This document shows, piece after piece, positions 16,232 through 27,055 of a stretch of DNA of 64,000 bases. This stretch comes from Theristus sp. LFF4_11 (lineage: Eukaryota; Nematoda; Chromadorea; Monhysterida; Xyalidae): contig JASANC010002604.1 of assembly GCA_030248135.1 (NCBI GenBank), positions 25,980 to 89,979 of the forward strand, read 5' to 3'. Each line of letters begins with the position of its first letter. The stretch's first letter is position 1. Made by a program: the position numbers and the translations under genes. The notes below the pieces were generated by a model. The model saw only the letters and a list, made by a program, of their open reading frames with translations. It had not been told where the DNA came from and ran no database searches.

Positions 16232-17082
16232 ATGCGCTTCATGGCAGCGTACCTGCTGTTGAAGTTGGGTGGCAACGACAATCCAACAGGCGACGACATT
16301 CGCGACGTTCTGGCGTCGACCGGCATTGAGTGTGACATGGACAACGCTGAAAGGATCGTGCAAATGCTGCGTGACAAGATTGTGCATCAGTTGGCGCACG
16401 AACGTGCGTGCGGTCAAGAGTAACGGTCGATGATGCTGTTGGCAATGTGCGACATGCCGTCGTGTTCACCGCATAAAGTACCATCTCATTTTGTATCATC
16501 ATTTTTAGGTGCAGAAACAATCAGGTTCAATCAACCACAGACTCGTTTGAGCAAGAAGAAAATTCATAAGTTGATTACTTGCCCAATAACGTCGGAGAAA
16601 ATACTAAAGCCGCTCATTTTTTGCCATTTTTTCTGATTTTCCAACTCTGAAACTGATTGCACTCTCAACTTGTGCGACAAATGACACGGAACTTTGCGCA
16701 GAGTGGAAGCCTGTTCTGTTTAGTTTACGAACACACGATGGTTGAAATGGACCTTTCGCTTTTTTGTAATTGGTACTACAAATTTGATCCACAGTTTTTT
16801 ATTGAACAGCAATTCTTTTGCAGGCAACCGAATACTTGTCAACATAAATCACAACGCCCACCGCAGACTTACTCCGGTCTGTTTACTAGTTTTTATATTT
16901 GATTCAGGTCTTTCGTTCTGTCCGGTAACTGTCCTCCAAAATCCTTTCAAAAAACTTGCGTTGCTCAGGAATCGAAATCCCCGGAGTCCGTCCAGTTCGA
17001 TGACACTGCACACAAACGCGCGTCAGTTTCGGACACCGATGACAACAACAGCGCGCCTGAACTCTTTGATTTGTTCGGTTAA
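16232..17082 (+). CDS. Ribosomal stalk P2-like protein, divergent
   Basis: The first exon (16232-16412) encodes MRFMAAYLLLKLGGNDNPTG and a helix-rich domain (VLASTGIECDMDNAERIVQM) typical of the N-terminal dimerisation domain of 60S acidic protein P2. A phase-consistent model adds 16509-16524 and 16908-17082, giving 123 aa, close to the usual ~115. The end is acidic and hydrophobic (SDTDDNNSAPELFDLFG), reminiscent of the universal stalk tail (DDDMGFGLFD) that contacts translation GTPases, but not identical. The usual Ala/Gly-rich hinge is replaced by a Cys/Ser/Lys segment. This could be a divergent paralogue or a decaying copy, and the middle exons are the weak part of the model. An unspliced reading stops at 16423. 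Confidence 0.6.
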
Positions 17083-18021
17083 GCAGTGAAAATGAAGAAA
17101 TTCAACAAATCCAAACTCAAAAAATTGTAGCAGTTTGATACTGTCATATCATTCATTATCATATTATCGACTTATCAAAATTTTTATTCAACCAACCTAC
17201 AATCAAAATTTTTATTTCACCAACCTACAAAACCACCAACCAACGAGTGAAATGGTTTGAAACATGATAAATTTCTCCGAATTTAACTTTCCGAAATATT
17301 TTTGAGACAGACAAAAAGTCTGATTTCTTTTTCAAACAGTCATGATTTCTTTTTCAAACTCCTTTCCAACGTTGATACTTTTGTATTCTATTACGCCACA
17401 AATTGGGTGAAGTTCACACGTCTCCACAAAAAACACAAACAAAAAAACAACGCAAAAATAAAATGAAATAAAACACACAAAACAAACTCAACAGGACTAA
17501 AAGCACAACACCATACAAAAGCAAAATTTTTTTCAAGCACAATGAATGTGGTTCAGAGAATCAATAATTTAATCGAAGTTGCTTTTAAAAACTTCGTAAA
17601 TCACAAGAATTCGACACTGGTAAAAGTCATGTCACAAAATGCAGATCAGTAGCAAAGGTGCACACACATTTCACTGTATGCAGGCACTCGAGGGAGATTT
17701 GCAATAAAAACTAAAAGTTAATCCTTTTCATCAAAAATTATTTGCGGACCGAGCAGAAAGTTGAATCAGTACCCCCCAAATTCCCAATACCGAAGAAATC
17801 AAGGTTTTTTTGCAAAGCTCACACCACTGAATGTCAGCACACAAGAAAAAGCACAAAAAAATCGGAGCATACCAGTTTTGCAAGAATCATGAATGCATTT
17901 TGGTACAAAATCACAATTTACACGTTTTTTTTCTGTCACACACGAGAAAACAGCGGAGAGAGGGAGATTTAGCGGTTTAAACAGTAGGGCGTGGTGAGCG
18001 AGTTTTCAGTTGTGACAGCGA
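17083..18021. other. Intergenic, A/T-rich
   Basis: Convergent 3' flanks of the P2-like gene (+) and LEPROT (-). It is rich in short A runs and repeated AAACACAAA-like words. No exon, RNA gene or defined transposon is visible. Confidence 0.5.
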
Positions 18022-21000
18022 TTACCACAACGAGTAGTCCATGCCGCCGTCCTCATCACGGAACACACGAAAGTACGCCAATATTGTGCTGAAGTTGATT
18101 ATGTTCGCGAGAAACGTCAGCATGCACGCGCCCCAGTGAATCTGCAACGCGACAAGAAAAACAGCCGTCATCGAATGATCAACGTGGTTTCCATTGCAGT
18201 TTCCAATATTTTTTCGTTGTTAAGCCTTTGACAAATTTGACAAACTTTCAAGCTAAATTTTGAATGTCGGCTTTTCTCCGATTCCGAGCAATAAACGATT
18301 ATTTTTTAGGCCAATGAAGCGGTTCAATTACTTGCAACAGTTTTCAGTCGTGGAAACACGACACTGTGTGAGCCCTTTCACAAAAAGAAGGGAACGTGAA
18401 AATCAGATTTCAGCAGTCAGCTTATCATTAGTCACGGATGATTTATGATGAGACGTTAAAACGAGAAAGAGAGGAGGTTAATGAGATTGATATTGTGTTT
18501 GATGAGTGTGAGATCCGGTTGAAAATTGTTTTGTGATTATGAAGGTAATAAACAAACACAGAATAAAACGTGCAAAAAATAACGAAGAGTACAAATCAGA
18601 AAAAACAATTAACGAACCAATCATGCAGAAAAACAAAACAAAAAAATAATAAAATAATAAAAAACGATGTTCGAAACATACCGAGACATGTTTGTTCACT
18701 AAATGAGTTCAAAGCAGGCTCAACGAAACGTTCAAATTCAACACACACACACACACCTAGGGTTAGGGAAAAAAATCCGGATTTTTTTTTTAAATTAAAA
18801 AAAAATTTAAAAAAAAAAAATTTTTTACAAGTTAGGTTTGTTCGAAGCGTCTCGTCGAGCTGAGTTCATCTAGACTATTTTCAGAACGATCCGGAAAACT
18901 ATAAGAGCGAAAATCGTGTTTTATTGAAATTATGTCCATTTCATAGAGGGAAAGTTGCATTTTCAACAGTAAAACAGGACAATTTTCGACGTGTACTTGA
19001 ATATTGAACCGTTCTTAGTTGTTCCTCTTTAGAAAATTACCAAAATTTGACTGTGTTCAAAAATTCCTGTTTGCTGTAGCTAAGTCGGCAACCCCTGTCG
19101 ACCCGGTCGCCCCCCCCCAAGACACTTACTTTCAGGTTCAACCAGCTATGCTATCTGCCACATGGCGAGAGCCCACTCTTCAAATCATCGTATCGAAAAC
19201 ACGTACCATCTGGGTTTTTTTGCAGAAAAACGTCGGTTTTTTTGCAGAAATTTTGGACCGTTTGCAGAAATTTTTTAGTAGATTTCTGCAAATTGCAGAA
19301 ACAGATTTGCATACAAACTTTGGTTCTGCAATATTCATTTTGTGCTCAGCGCTTAACTGAGGTTTCACGCCATCATGGAAGAAATTTCAAATAGTTTTTT
19401 TGTCAAAAACAGCTGTTTCGGCGGTTGCTGTAGCGCAATGATTGGCGTTTTGTTTTGCCTTCGTGAAGAAAATCGGAGTATTTCAAATTCGAAAAATAAA
19501 ACAGAAATTCAATTATTATTATTGTTTGTTGATCATTATTGATTCAATTATTGTTTGCTGTTAGGCTTTCTGTTTGGAATTAGAATGAAGTGATCCATCA
19601 TCCACACAACAGAAGATACAAAAATAAGACATTGGCGGAGGTACGGTGCGCAAGTTTGTCGTCGAGCTTGTCGAGAATCTCAGCAATCAATTCGAAGACA
19701 CGCACAACGTTCTCAAGGCTGCCAAAATATTCTGCCGTCTAAGATAGATGGATCTGAACAGCTGCTGGTGTACGGAAATGCCGATCTGCTGTATCTGCAC
19801 CAGTTTTATTCATCAATTTTGCCGGGCAAGGGCAGTATCGCTGATGAATGGAAACGATTCATCTGGGGATGAAAACAAAGAGGCGATACAAAATCAAACC
19901 GAACAAAGTGAACTGCACCTTTGAGAACGTCGAACCGACCGAAGCCATCGCTTTGATTGCGGAATTTGAGCTGTGAGGGTTTTCAATTGATATTGTGTTG
20001 TTCATAGTTGTTCCAGAGCCGAGGGCTTGGGGGGGCCGATATAGATAGCTGGAGCAAATTTTCTAGATAGATAGATAGCTGGAAAATTTTGGGGGGGGCG
20101 CGGGGGGGGGCATGTGACTTTGGGGGGGGGGCCGGTCAAAATTTTGAAATTTGATAGATAGATAGCTAAAATGCTAAAAAGCTATAAAAACAGCAAAATA
20201 ATGCTAAAAATACACTAAAAATCAAGTATACACGCGTATTTTACCTAAAATTAGCGAAATTTTCAATAATTACGAGCAAAAATGGTCAATTTTGGCAAAA
20301 AAATTGACTCATTTTATGTCTTCGAAGACAAAAATTTTCAGATAGATAGTTGGCTGAGAAAATTTTTTTGATAGATAATAGCTGAGCCGAAAAAACCTGT
20401 CTGATAGAGATAGATTCGAAAATTTTTTGGGGGGGGCCGGCCCCCCCAGGCCCCCCCCTAGAACAACTATGGTGTTGTTGTTAGGTTGAATGATTTGAAA
20501 CGAATGATTGGTGATTTGTTCGGTTTGGCAATCTGGTTTGGTTTTTTCTGAATTTTTGAAAAATTTGCGGTAAGACGATGCAATTGGCAATTGCAATTCT
20601 GAGCATCGTTAAGAAATGATGCTCAGAACGAAAAAAATGACATTAAACAAGCACAAAAACCATTTTCGTCATGTTTTTTGAAATTTGCAGAAACCAAATT
20701 TTATTTATATATATATACATATATATATTTGAAGCACGCCCCCCACCGATTCCGGAAACCCGAAGGTACAAACTCCGGTGGGATTGGGGAACGGACGGCT
20801 CACCATCCCGTGGGACCAATACCCTCGCCACGTGAGGGGGACAGCCTCTAAGCCCCGCTCTGTCCTGGGGGCACCAGTGATCTTAGCCCGATTTCGGTTT
20901 CGGTGGCCTGCGGTCGCTATATCCCCGCAGGGCAGCGAATCCGAAAGCTTTAGTTGAAAGCGAGTGTAGTTATTAGAGTAGAGAGCTACACTGGCGGCAG

Positions 21001-23172
21001 TTTGTCATCCTCCGTGGGGGATCGAACCCGTCACCTCCTGAGTTGAAGGCGAACGTGCTAACCACCGGGCCACGGAGGCGACTATTTGCAGAAATTTTTT
21101 ACGAAATTTCTGCAAATTGCAGAACCGACTTTTTGAAAAAAAAACCTAGCGTACCATGATTTCGCGATCACGTTGCGGGCAACTGACAGACGCAAGTTTA
21201 ACACGTTAGTTTAGCTCAGCACGCAAGTTTTAACATGTGGCCATGTTATCGGGTATCTGAAAAACGGTCGTGTGATGTGGTATTAACCAACATCCCCGCT
21301 CCAATTGTTTAACAATATATCGCACAACTCCATTGTAGACCTGTAACGTACGCCAATCAACAAGATATCATGTTCATCTCATGGCCTACCGACTGAAAAA
21401 ACATGTTCTAAGTTGCAAGAAAACGATTTCTGAAACGATATTTCAATTCAGTTAAGTCATTTCAACGCTAAAAATTGACTCTAGGAGTCATCCAAATCGA
21501 AAAACATGGAGTACGTCGGTCAAAATGACCAAATAATGACATGTACCTAAGCACACAAAGAAGTTGGGAAGAAAATTTGGTTTGAACTTTCAAAAAATTA
21601 TGCCATAAATCGAATTTTCAGAGCAAAGTAGAAGAAAAATTTTTCAAAATTTTTTTTTTAAGTTTGAAAAAAAAATCCAAATTTAAAAAAAAAAACAAAA
21701 AAAAATAAAAAAAAATTTTTTTTTCAAAGCCCCTAACCCTACACACACCGATTGTCGTTGTCATGCTTGTGCGAAACCTTACGCGAGTGCATCATGCCGA
21801 CATGCCGTTGTTAAACAATCAGCTGCTCGCACATGCGTCAACCAATCAGCTAACACCGTTCAAATATGAGTTTACAAAATGAGTATAAACTACCTAGAAC
21901 AGATTGCTGGCCCAGTCGTCGTCGTGTCGATGTACGTAAAAATAGCCTGCGATCACGCAGAACACGACAATATTGGCGATGCAGACGAACGCACACGCAA
22001 GCACCTCGATCTAGAAACGAAAGGGAAACGTGCAACGGTGCAAACGAGAACAATTGCAAAACACAACACTGAACACTGTCAATCAGTAGGCCACACGCTT
22101 ATGTACAACTCTCAAGCTCTGAATGACGCAGTTTGCGGACCCTTTTCAGGGCTAAACTGCTTCCAGGCCAGTTGTTTTTAAAGAAAAAAATGCGAAACTA
22201 AAACGTGCAACAAACAACAAAACAGTAACGACAGAAAGAAACCAAAGTCAAACCAACAAACCAAACAGAAAATAAAACAAAATTCCAATGTTATTCCATT
22301 TGTGGCAGCTAGTTACTCCGTTAGCTTTTGTTAGTTGAAGTGAACTCATTTCATTGTTGGTCTCGAGTTCACTTAAAAACCTAGAAAAAGCAAAAAAAAA
22401 ACGCTGCAAAACAGCGCACCACGGTTGCGGCAGCGAGCACCACGGGCAGCGCAAAGGCGGAGACGACGATGCCGGTGGTGGCGAACAACGCAAACTCAAC
22501 GTGCACACTGCTGCTGGACATGTCTTCCTGGTATTTCGTGGCGATCAGCAACGGAATCGGAGACAGAACGTAGAAGATCAACACGAACAAAGGCCACCAG
22601 ACGCTGCAACAGAGCGCATAGTTCATATCAGTCACTCGGCGCACATGCTGGTTCCAACAACGCGATCATGAGTGGCTGCGAAACGTTCGTGTTTACACGT
22701 TTTGGCAAAAAATGGGAATGAGAGAGCTGATCAAATAACACATTCAGTTCGATTTGCCTCGCTTGAGTGGGGTGTCATGTTATATGAATGAAATGAGATG
22801 TAAAAAACACAAAAACAAATCTGTACAAACCCGAACGGTTGTAACGCACAGCCGAGCACCAGAAACGTCAGGCCAACACAACCGGCAAACGCCAACGCGA
22901 TCAGTGCTGCAAAAACGGATGTGCAACATTGAAGTGATAACTACGAGTGGCGGTGCAAAGTAAAATTTCAGAAGTCAGTCGTCAGTGATTGTAATTCAGC
23001 AACGAATGACGTGTATTCGTTAATACAACACAATCTGCTATCACAACATTGACAGATTGAATGCACGATGGTTAATCGGCGAAATGGCAGACCCGGCCAG
23101 ACGTCAAAAACAACAAAATACAGAATGGAAACGACAACGCTGAAACAAAGGCAAACCTTTAATTCCTGCCAT
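18022..23172 (-). CDS. LEPROT: LEPROT/VPS55 endosomal membrane protein
   Basis: Exons 23172-23157, 22906-22831, 22603-22420 and 18141-18022 join in phase into 131 aa, exactly the length of vertebrate LEPROT. The start [20 protein letters not shown] matches the family start [20 protein letters not shown]. Then come [20 protein letters not shown], the [18 protein letters not shown] segment, and the last membrane span from [17 protein letters not shown], ending DYSLW. Four membrane segments are expected. VPS55/LEPROT proteins act at endosomes and Golgi in sorting to the lysosome or vacuole and in limiting receptor delivery to the cell surface. A second, equally good last exon (21894-22010) lies in the same intron, so two C-termini are possible. 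The 4.3-kb interval before exon 4B is mostly one nested transposon (18758-21741). The tiny first exon (16 nt) encodes only five residues plus one base. Confidence 0.92.
20003..20471. mobile_element. hAT-like element G, copy 1, inserted in F
   Basis: The ends are CATAGTTGTTCCAG and CTAGAACAACTATG, flanked by GTGTTGTT on both sides (19995-20002 and 20472-20479). Element F copy 2 has the uninterrupted site. The body has GATA-type short repeats (TAGATAGATAGATAGCTGG) and poly-G tracts. Confidence 0.85.
20740..21080 (-). repeat. tRNA-derived SINE
   Basis: On the minus strand, 21079-21008 begins GCCTCCGTGGCCCGGTGGTT (A box) and has GGGTTCGATCC (B box) and closing CGGAGG, so it folds as a near-complete tRNA. 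The 3' tail has CTTCGGGTTTCCGGAATCGG, shared with copies at 23.5 and 57.8 kb, and then a T/A-rich end. Confidence 0.75.
21894..22010 (-). CDS. LEPROT: Alternative last exon (4A) of LEPROT
   Basis: After a clean acceptor (TTTCTAG) the exon reads [20 protein letters not shown] and ends [16 protein letters not shown]. It aligns along its length with exon 4B and with the family C-terminus (IKWGACGLVLAGNAVIF ... DDFSWEQW). It enters in phase 0, as 4B does, and would give a 130-aa protein. The stop codon TAG is followed at once by GTAGTT, a usable splice donor, so 4A could be an internal exon as well as a terminal one. No AATAAA was seen between 4A and the transposon at 21741. Confidence 0.75.
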   Translation of the reverse strand: MEVLACAFVCIANIVVFCVIAGYFYVHRHDDDWASNLF

Positions 23173-23458
23173 TCTGAATGGCGACACCTGATTGATCCTT
23201 GACCACAACGACAAGTCAACGTCAACAAGTCGACGACGTCAAGTGTTACAAAAGCCAATGAGAAAGGACGACTTGAGAAAGGACGACTTCACTTTACCCA
23301 ACGGTACGCGCCGAACGGGAGAACGACGACGAAGCCGACTGAGGAGCAGGAGAATATTGCTTGGTTGACAGGTTGAGTGGTCTTGGCTTTGTGGCTAGTT
23401 TGCTCGCTGTTGAGCTTTACACAGTACCGAAGACGAGGGGGGGTGGGGGGGGTACACC

Positions 23459-24747
23459 TAGGGTTAGGGGAAAAAAAATCCGGATTTTTTTTTAAATTAA
23501 AAAAAAAAAATTTTTAATTTTTTTTATTTTTTTTTATTTGTTCGCGCGCCGGTTCCGGAAACCCTAAGGTACCAAACTCCGGCGGAAATGGGCAATAATG
23601 CCCCGAGCCCACAATTTACCCTCGGCTCTGGAGGGAGCAGACAATTAGATCTTGTTGGTCACTTTAGTTTCTCCATTATGTGTCTTGTCCACAGCGAGGT
23701 TCGAACTTTCCACATACAGAACGGTAGGCGAAAGCCCTACACCTGCGCTACAGACGCGACAATTTTTTTTTAATTTTTTTACAAGTTAGGTTTGTTCGAA
23801 GCGTCTCGTCGAGCTGAGTTCATCTAGACTATTTTCAGAACGATCCGGACAACTATAAGAGCGAAAATCGTGTTTTATTGAAATTATGTCCATTTCATAG
23901 AGGGAAAGTTGCATTTTCAACAGTAAAACAGGACAATTTTCGACGTGTACTTGAATATTGAACCGTTCTTAGTTGTTCCTCTTTAGAAAATTACCAAAAT
24001 TTGACTGTGTTCAAAAATTCCTGTTTGCTGTAGCTAAGTCGGCAACCCCTGTCGACCCGGTCGCCCCCCCCCCCCAAGACACTTACTTTCAGGTTCAACC
24101 AGCTATGCTATCTGCCACATGGCGAGAGCCCACTCTTTAAATCATCGTATCGAAAACACGTACCATGATTTCGCGATCACGTTGCGGGCAACTGACAGAC
24201 GCAAGTTTAACACGTTAGTTTAGCTCAGCACGCAAGTTTTAACATGTGGCCATGTTATCGGGTATCTGAAAAACGGTCGTGTGATGTGGTATTAACCAAC
24301 ATCTCCGCTCCAATTGTTTAACAATATATCGCACAACTCCATTGTAGACCTATAACATACGCCAATCAACAAAATATCATGTTCATCTCATGGCCTACCG
24401 ACTGAAAAAACATGTTCTAAGTTGCAAGAAAACGATTTATGAAACGATATTTCAATTCAGTTAAGTCATTTCAACGCTAAAAATTGACTCTAGAAGTCAT
24501 CCAAATCGAAAAACATGGAGTACGTCGGTCAAAATGACAAATTAATGACATGTACCTAAGCACACAAAGAAGTTGGGAAGAAAATTTGGTTTGAACTTTC
24601 AAAAAATTATGCCATCGAATTTTCAGAGCAAAGTAGAAGAAAAATTTTTCAAATTTTTTTTTAAGTTTAAAAAAAAAATCCAAATTTTTTTTAAAAAAAA
24701 ACGAAAAAAAAATAAAAAAAAATTTTTTTTCAAAGCCCCTAACCCTA
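23459..24747. mobile_element. hAT-like element E, copy 2, inside P
   Basis: TAGGGTTAGGGG and CCCCTAACCCTA ends, flanked by GGTACACC at 23451-23458 and 24748-24755. It is highly similar to copy 1 after removing F there and the SINE here. Confidence 0.85.
23543..23763 (-). repeat. tRNA-type SINE inserted in element E copy 2
   Basis: The minus-strand head starts GTCGCGTCTGTAGCGCAGG, with GTTCGAACCTC as B box. The tail CCTTAGGGTTTCCGGAACCGG and the end GCGCGCGAACAAATAAA are shared with other SINEs here. E copy 1 lacks it, so it inserted into the A/T tract. Confidence 0.75.
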
Positions 24748-24884
24748 GGTACACCCCCCAGAGCACCCGAGACCTCCGCGTGGGGGGGTGGGGGGGGGTC
24801 ACGCGACAGACACCCACCCCCCAAAACCTGACACTGGACCATCCACACCCCCCCTCGAAATTTGCTAGACACCCCCCCCCCACC

Positions 24885-26221
24885 TAGAGATGTAAGGGTA
24901 AAAAAAAAAAAATTTTTTTTCAATTTTTTTTTTAAAAAAAAGTAAAAAAAATGAGCATTTTTTTTTATTTTTTTTATTAAAAATTTTTGAAATTTTTTCT
25001 TTAATGTGCCCTGAAAATGCCGTTTTTGGCATAATTTTTCGAAAGTTCAACAAAAATTTTCTTTGACTTTACCTTGTCACTTAGTCTTCAACGCTGCAGG
25101 TGGTATTCTGGATTGATTTATCGACTGTTTTCAGCCTTGGTGAGTGATGATCGACTCGCGCATTGAAGTACTTGAGCGTCGCAAAGGCTAGTTCAACAAA
25201 TTCCGATGTCGCTAAGGTGAGATAGAAGCAGAGAACTCACATTTACGCATCGTTTTTCAGGATCTCGAAAGGTGGAAATTGCACTGTCTGCCACTGCAAG
25301 CGTAACTTCGTTGGTTGCTCGTTGCTGTTTCGCCTCGTGTCGTCAGCGTGATCACACCGGTTTGTTGTGGAACTTGTTTCCATGTTATTTGAGGTGAATT
25401 GAGAGGCAAAACACGAGACGTGATGTCGTCGGTGGGAAAATGGGGTCGCCGAAACCAAGTCTGAAATTTTCACCCTCCTCCCATTAGGGGTGGGTCGGTA
25501 TAAAAAACGGTTTTTTTCGGTATAAATTTGTTCTTTTGTTAAATACAAAAAACAATTTTGTTCTTGGTTCACTTCTTTCGTCTGTGCGGTTTCGTGATTT
25601 CGGTGATCTTTTGTGTTTAGAAATGCGGTAAAATTGTTGTGCAGTTACATATCTCTCGATCATGACAGTTCAATTGATTTGCATGTATCACATTTCTTGC
25701 TGTTGCACATGTCAATCTGTTTTGCGTTAGCTTTTTTTTTGTTTTAAACTCGCATCTGATAATTTTTCTGATGCTGCATTCTCTCTAAGCGCCACCGATT
25801 CAAATAAAATCAAGATTGGAATACGTTTCCATTGAAACACATACAGTTTCTGGCTAGAATTGTGGTCTTTTACTCATTATTCAGCGGTTTGCGTAAAATC
25901 AGAGTACCAGAAATTGTCGCAATCACAGGATTCTTCAGATACTGGGTCGGTAAAAAAACCGGGTATAAAGAACCGGACGCGGTATAAAAAACCGTTTTAT
26001 ATACATGGATTTGAAAAAAACCGTTTTTTACCACCCCTACCTCCCATATGAGTGGGGGTCATATGGTAAGTCGGTGGCTCCTCAGATGGTGATATTCGGA
26101 CTCCCTGAAAAATTCTGAACAACTTTCATTTAAAAAAAAAATTTTAAAAAAAATTTAAATTTTTTTTTAATTTTTTTTTTTAAAAGAAAAAAATAGAAAT
26201 TTTTTTTTCTTGACATCTCTA
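24885..26221. mobile_element. hAT-like element C, copy 1
   Basis: The ends are TAGAGATGTAAGGG and CTTGACATCTCTA, flanked by CCCCCACC (24877-24884 and 26222-26229). It contains element D copy 1. A shorter copy without D is at 60452-61173. Confidence 0.82.
25485..26039. mobile_element. hAT-like element D, copy 1
   Basis: The ends are TAGGGGTGGGTCGG and ACCACCCCTA, flanked by CCTCCCAT (25477-25484 and 26040-26047). The TAGGGGTGG end is typical of hAT elements. Element C copy 2 has the single, unbroken CCTCCCAT site. The body carries repeated GGTATAAAAAACGG words. Confidence 0.88.
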
Positions 26222-27055
26222 CCCCCACCCCCCCCCCCCCTAGATGGACCTAAGTAACAGTGACACCCCCCAAAAAATTTCTCGGACCACCCAAAAATCA
26301 TGAATTTTTGCTCAAAAATCATGATTTTTTGTCTTTAAAGTCCATAATATAAGCTAAATATATGATAACTTGACATTCTTCATTGTAATTTCAAAGATTT
26401 TGCAGCAAAATTTAGCGTTTTTCCTTCAAAATTTAAGCCAAAAAATCTCATGGGTGGGGGGTGTGCACCCCCCCCCCAGAAAATTTTCTACAATAGTGCA
26501 CCCCCCATGGCCCCCGCATGGGGGTTTTCACTGTACCATGACTCACACCCCCCCCCCCCCACTGAAAAATTTTCGGCACCCCCCCCCCCCACGTGACGAC
26601 ACCCCCCCCCTCGAAAATTTGCTTTCGCCTTCGGTACTGGCTTTACAGTATCGGGGTCGGGGTTCACTTTCTTTCATTCTTCCCCCCCCCCCCCCCCCCC
26701 CCCCCCCCCATGATAATTTTTCCGTAAAACTACATTCCTAAACCGGAGCAGGAGCCGATCTCTGATCCCGATGTTTCACGGGACGTAATTCCACAGACAA
26801 CAAAATACATCCTACGAGTAAAGAAATCCCACGATTGCAGAATGAATAAGCGTCCAAAACGGCTCTGTTTCTGAGTGCCACTGTTGAATAAGTTTACTGA
26901 AGTTGCAGCTAGCTCGTAGATGTGGAAGCTGGCGACCTTGCCATGGTCACCACAGGCGAATGCTGACCGACTTACGGTCACCAAAACCAATGCGCTGAAA
27001 ATTGAACGTGGTGTGATCTGTTCTGAGCAAACGTGAATCAAAAACGGCAAATGTA

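Larger units (their letters stand above)
19210..21149. mobile_element. hAT-like element F, copy 1, inserted in E
   Basis: The ends are CTGGGTTTTTTT and AAAAAACCTAG, flanked by CGTACCAT at 19202-19209 and 21150-21157. Element E copy 2 near 24.16 kb reads straight through with a single CGTACCAT, which is the empty site. The body contains many TTTGCAGAAA words and parts homologous to copy 2 at 34.1 kb. No transposase. Confidence 0.85.
18758..21741. mobile_element. hAT-like element E, copy 1, with inserts
   Basis: The inverted ends are TAGGGTTAGGG at 18758 and CCCTAACCCTA ending 21741. Both sides are flanked by the same 8 bp, CACACACC (18750-18757 and 21742-21749). The body is non-coding. A second copy (23459-24747) lacks the 1.9-kb element F found here. 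Confidence 0.8.
23422..26639. mobile_element. hAT-like element P, copy 1, with nested inserts
   Basis: The ends are CAGTACCGAAGACGAGG at 23422 and GCCTTCGGTACTG ending 26639. The flanks are the same 8 bp, GCTTTACA (23414-23421 and 26640-26647). It lies about 250 bp upstream of the LEPROT start codon. Inside are element E copy 2 and element C copy 1, which itself holds element D. The remaining body is poly-C/poly-G with no coding potential. Confidence 0.85.

Noticed and set aside
21008..21079. Functional tRNA gene
   Set aside because: It folds nearly as a tRNA but continues directly into a SINE body and tail shared with other loci, and has an end mismatch.
26370..26741. Proline/glycine-rich ORFs in the transposon nest (also near 28.3, 29.1, 30.0, 60.0, 61.5 and 63.1 kb)
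   Set aside because: They read poly-C or poly-G tracts. The frames are not conserved between copies of the same element.
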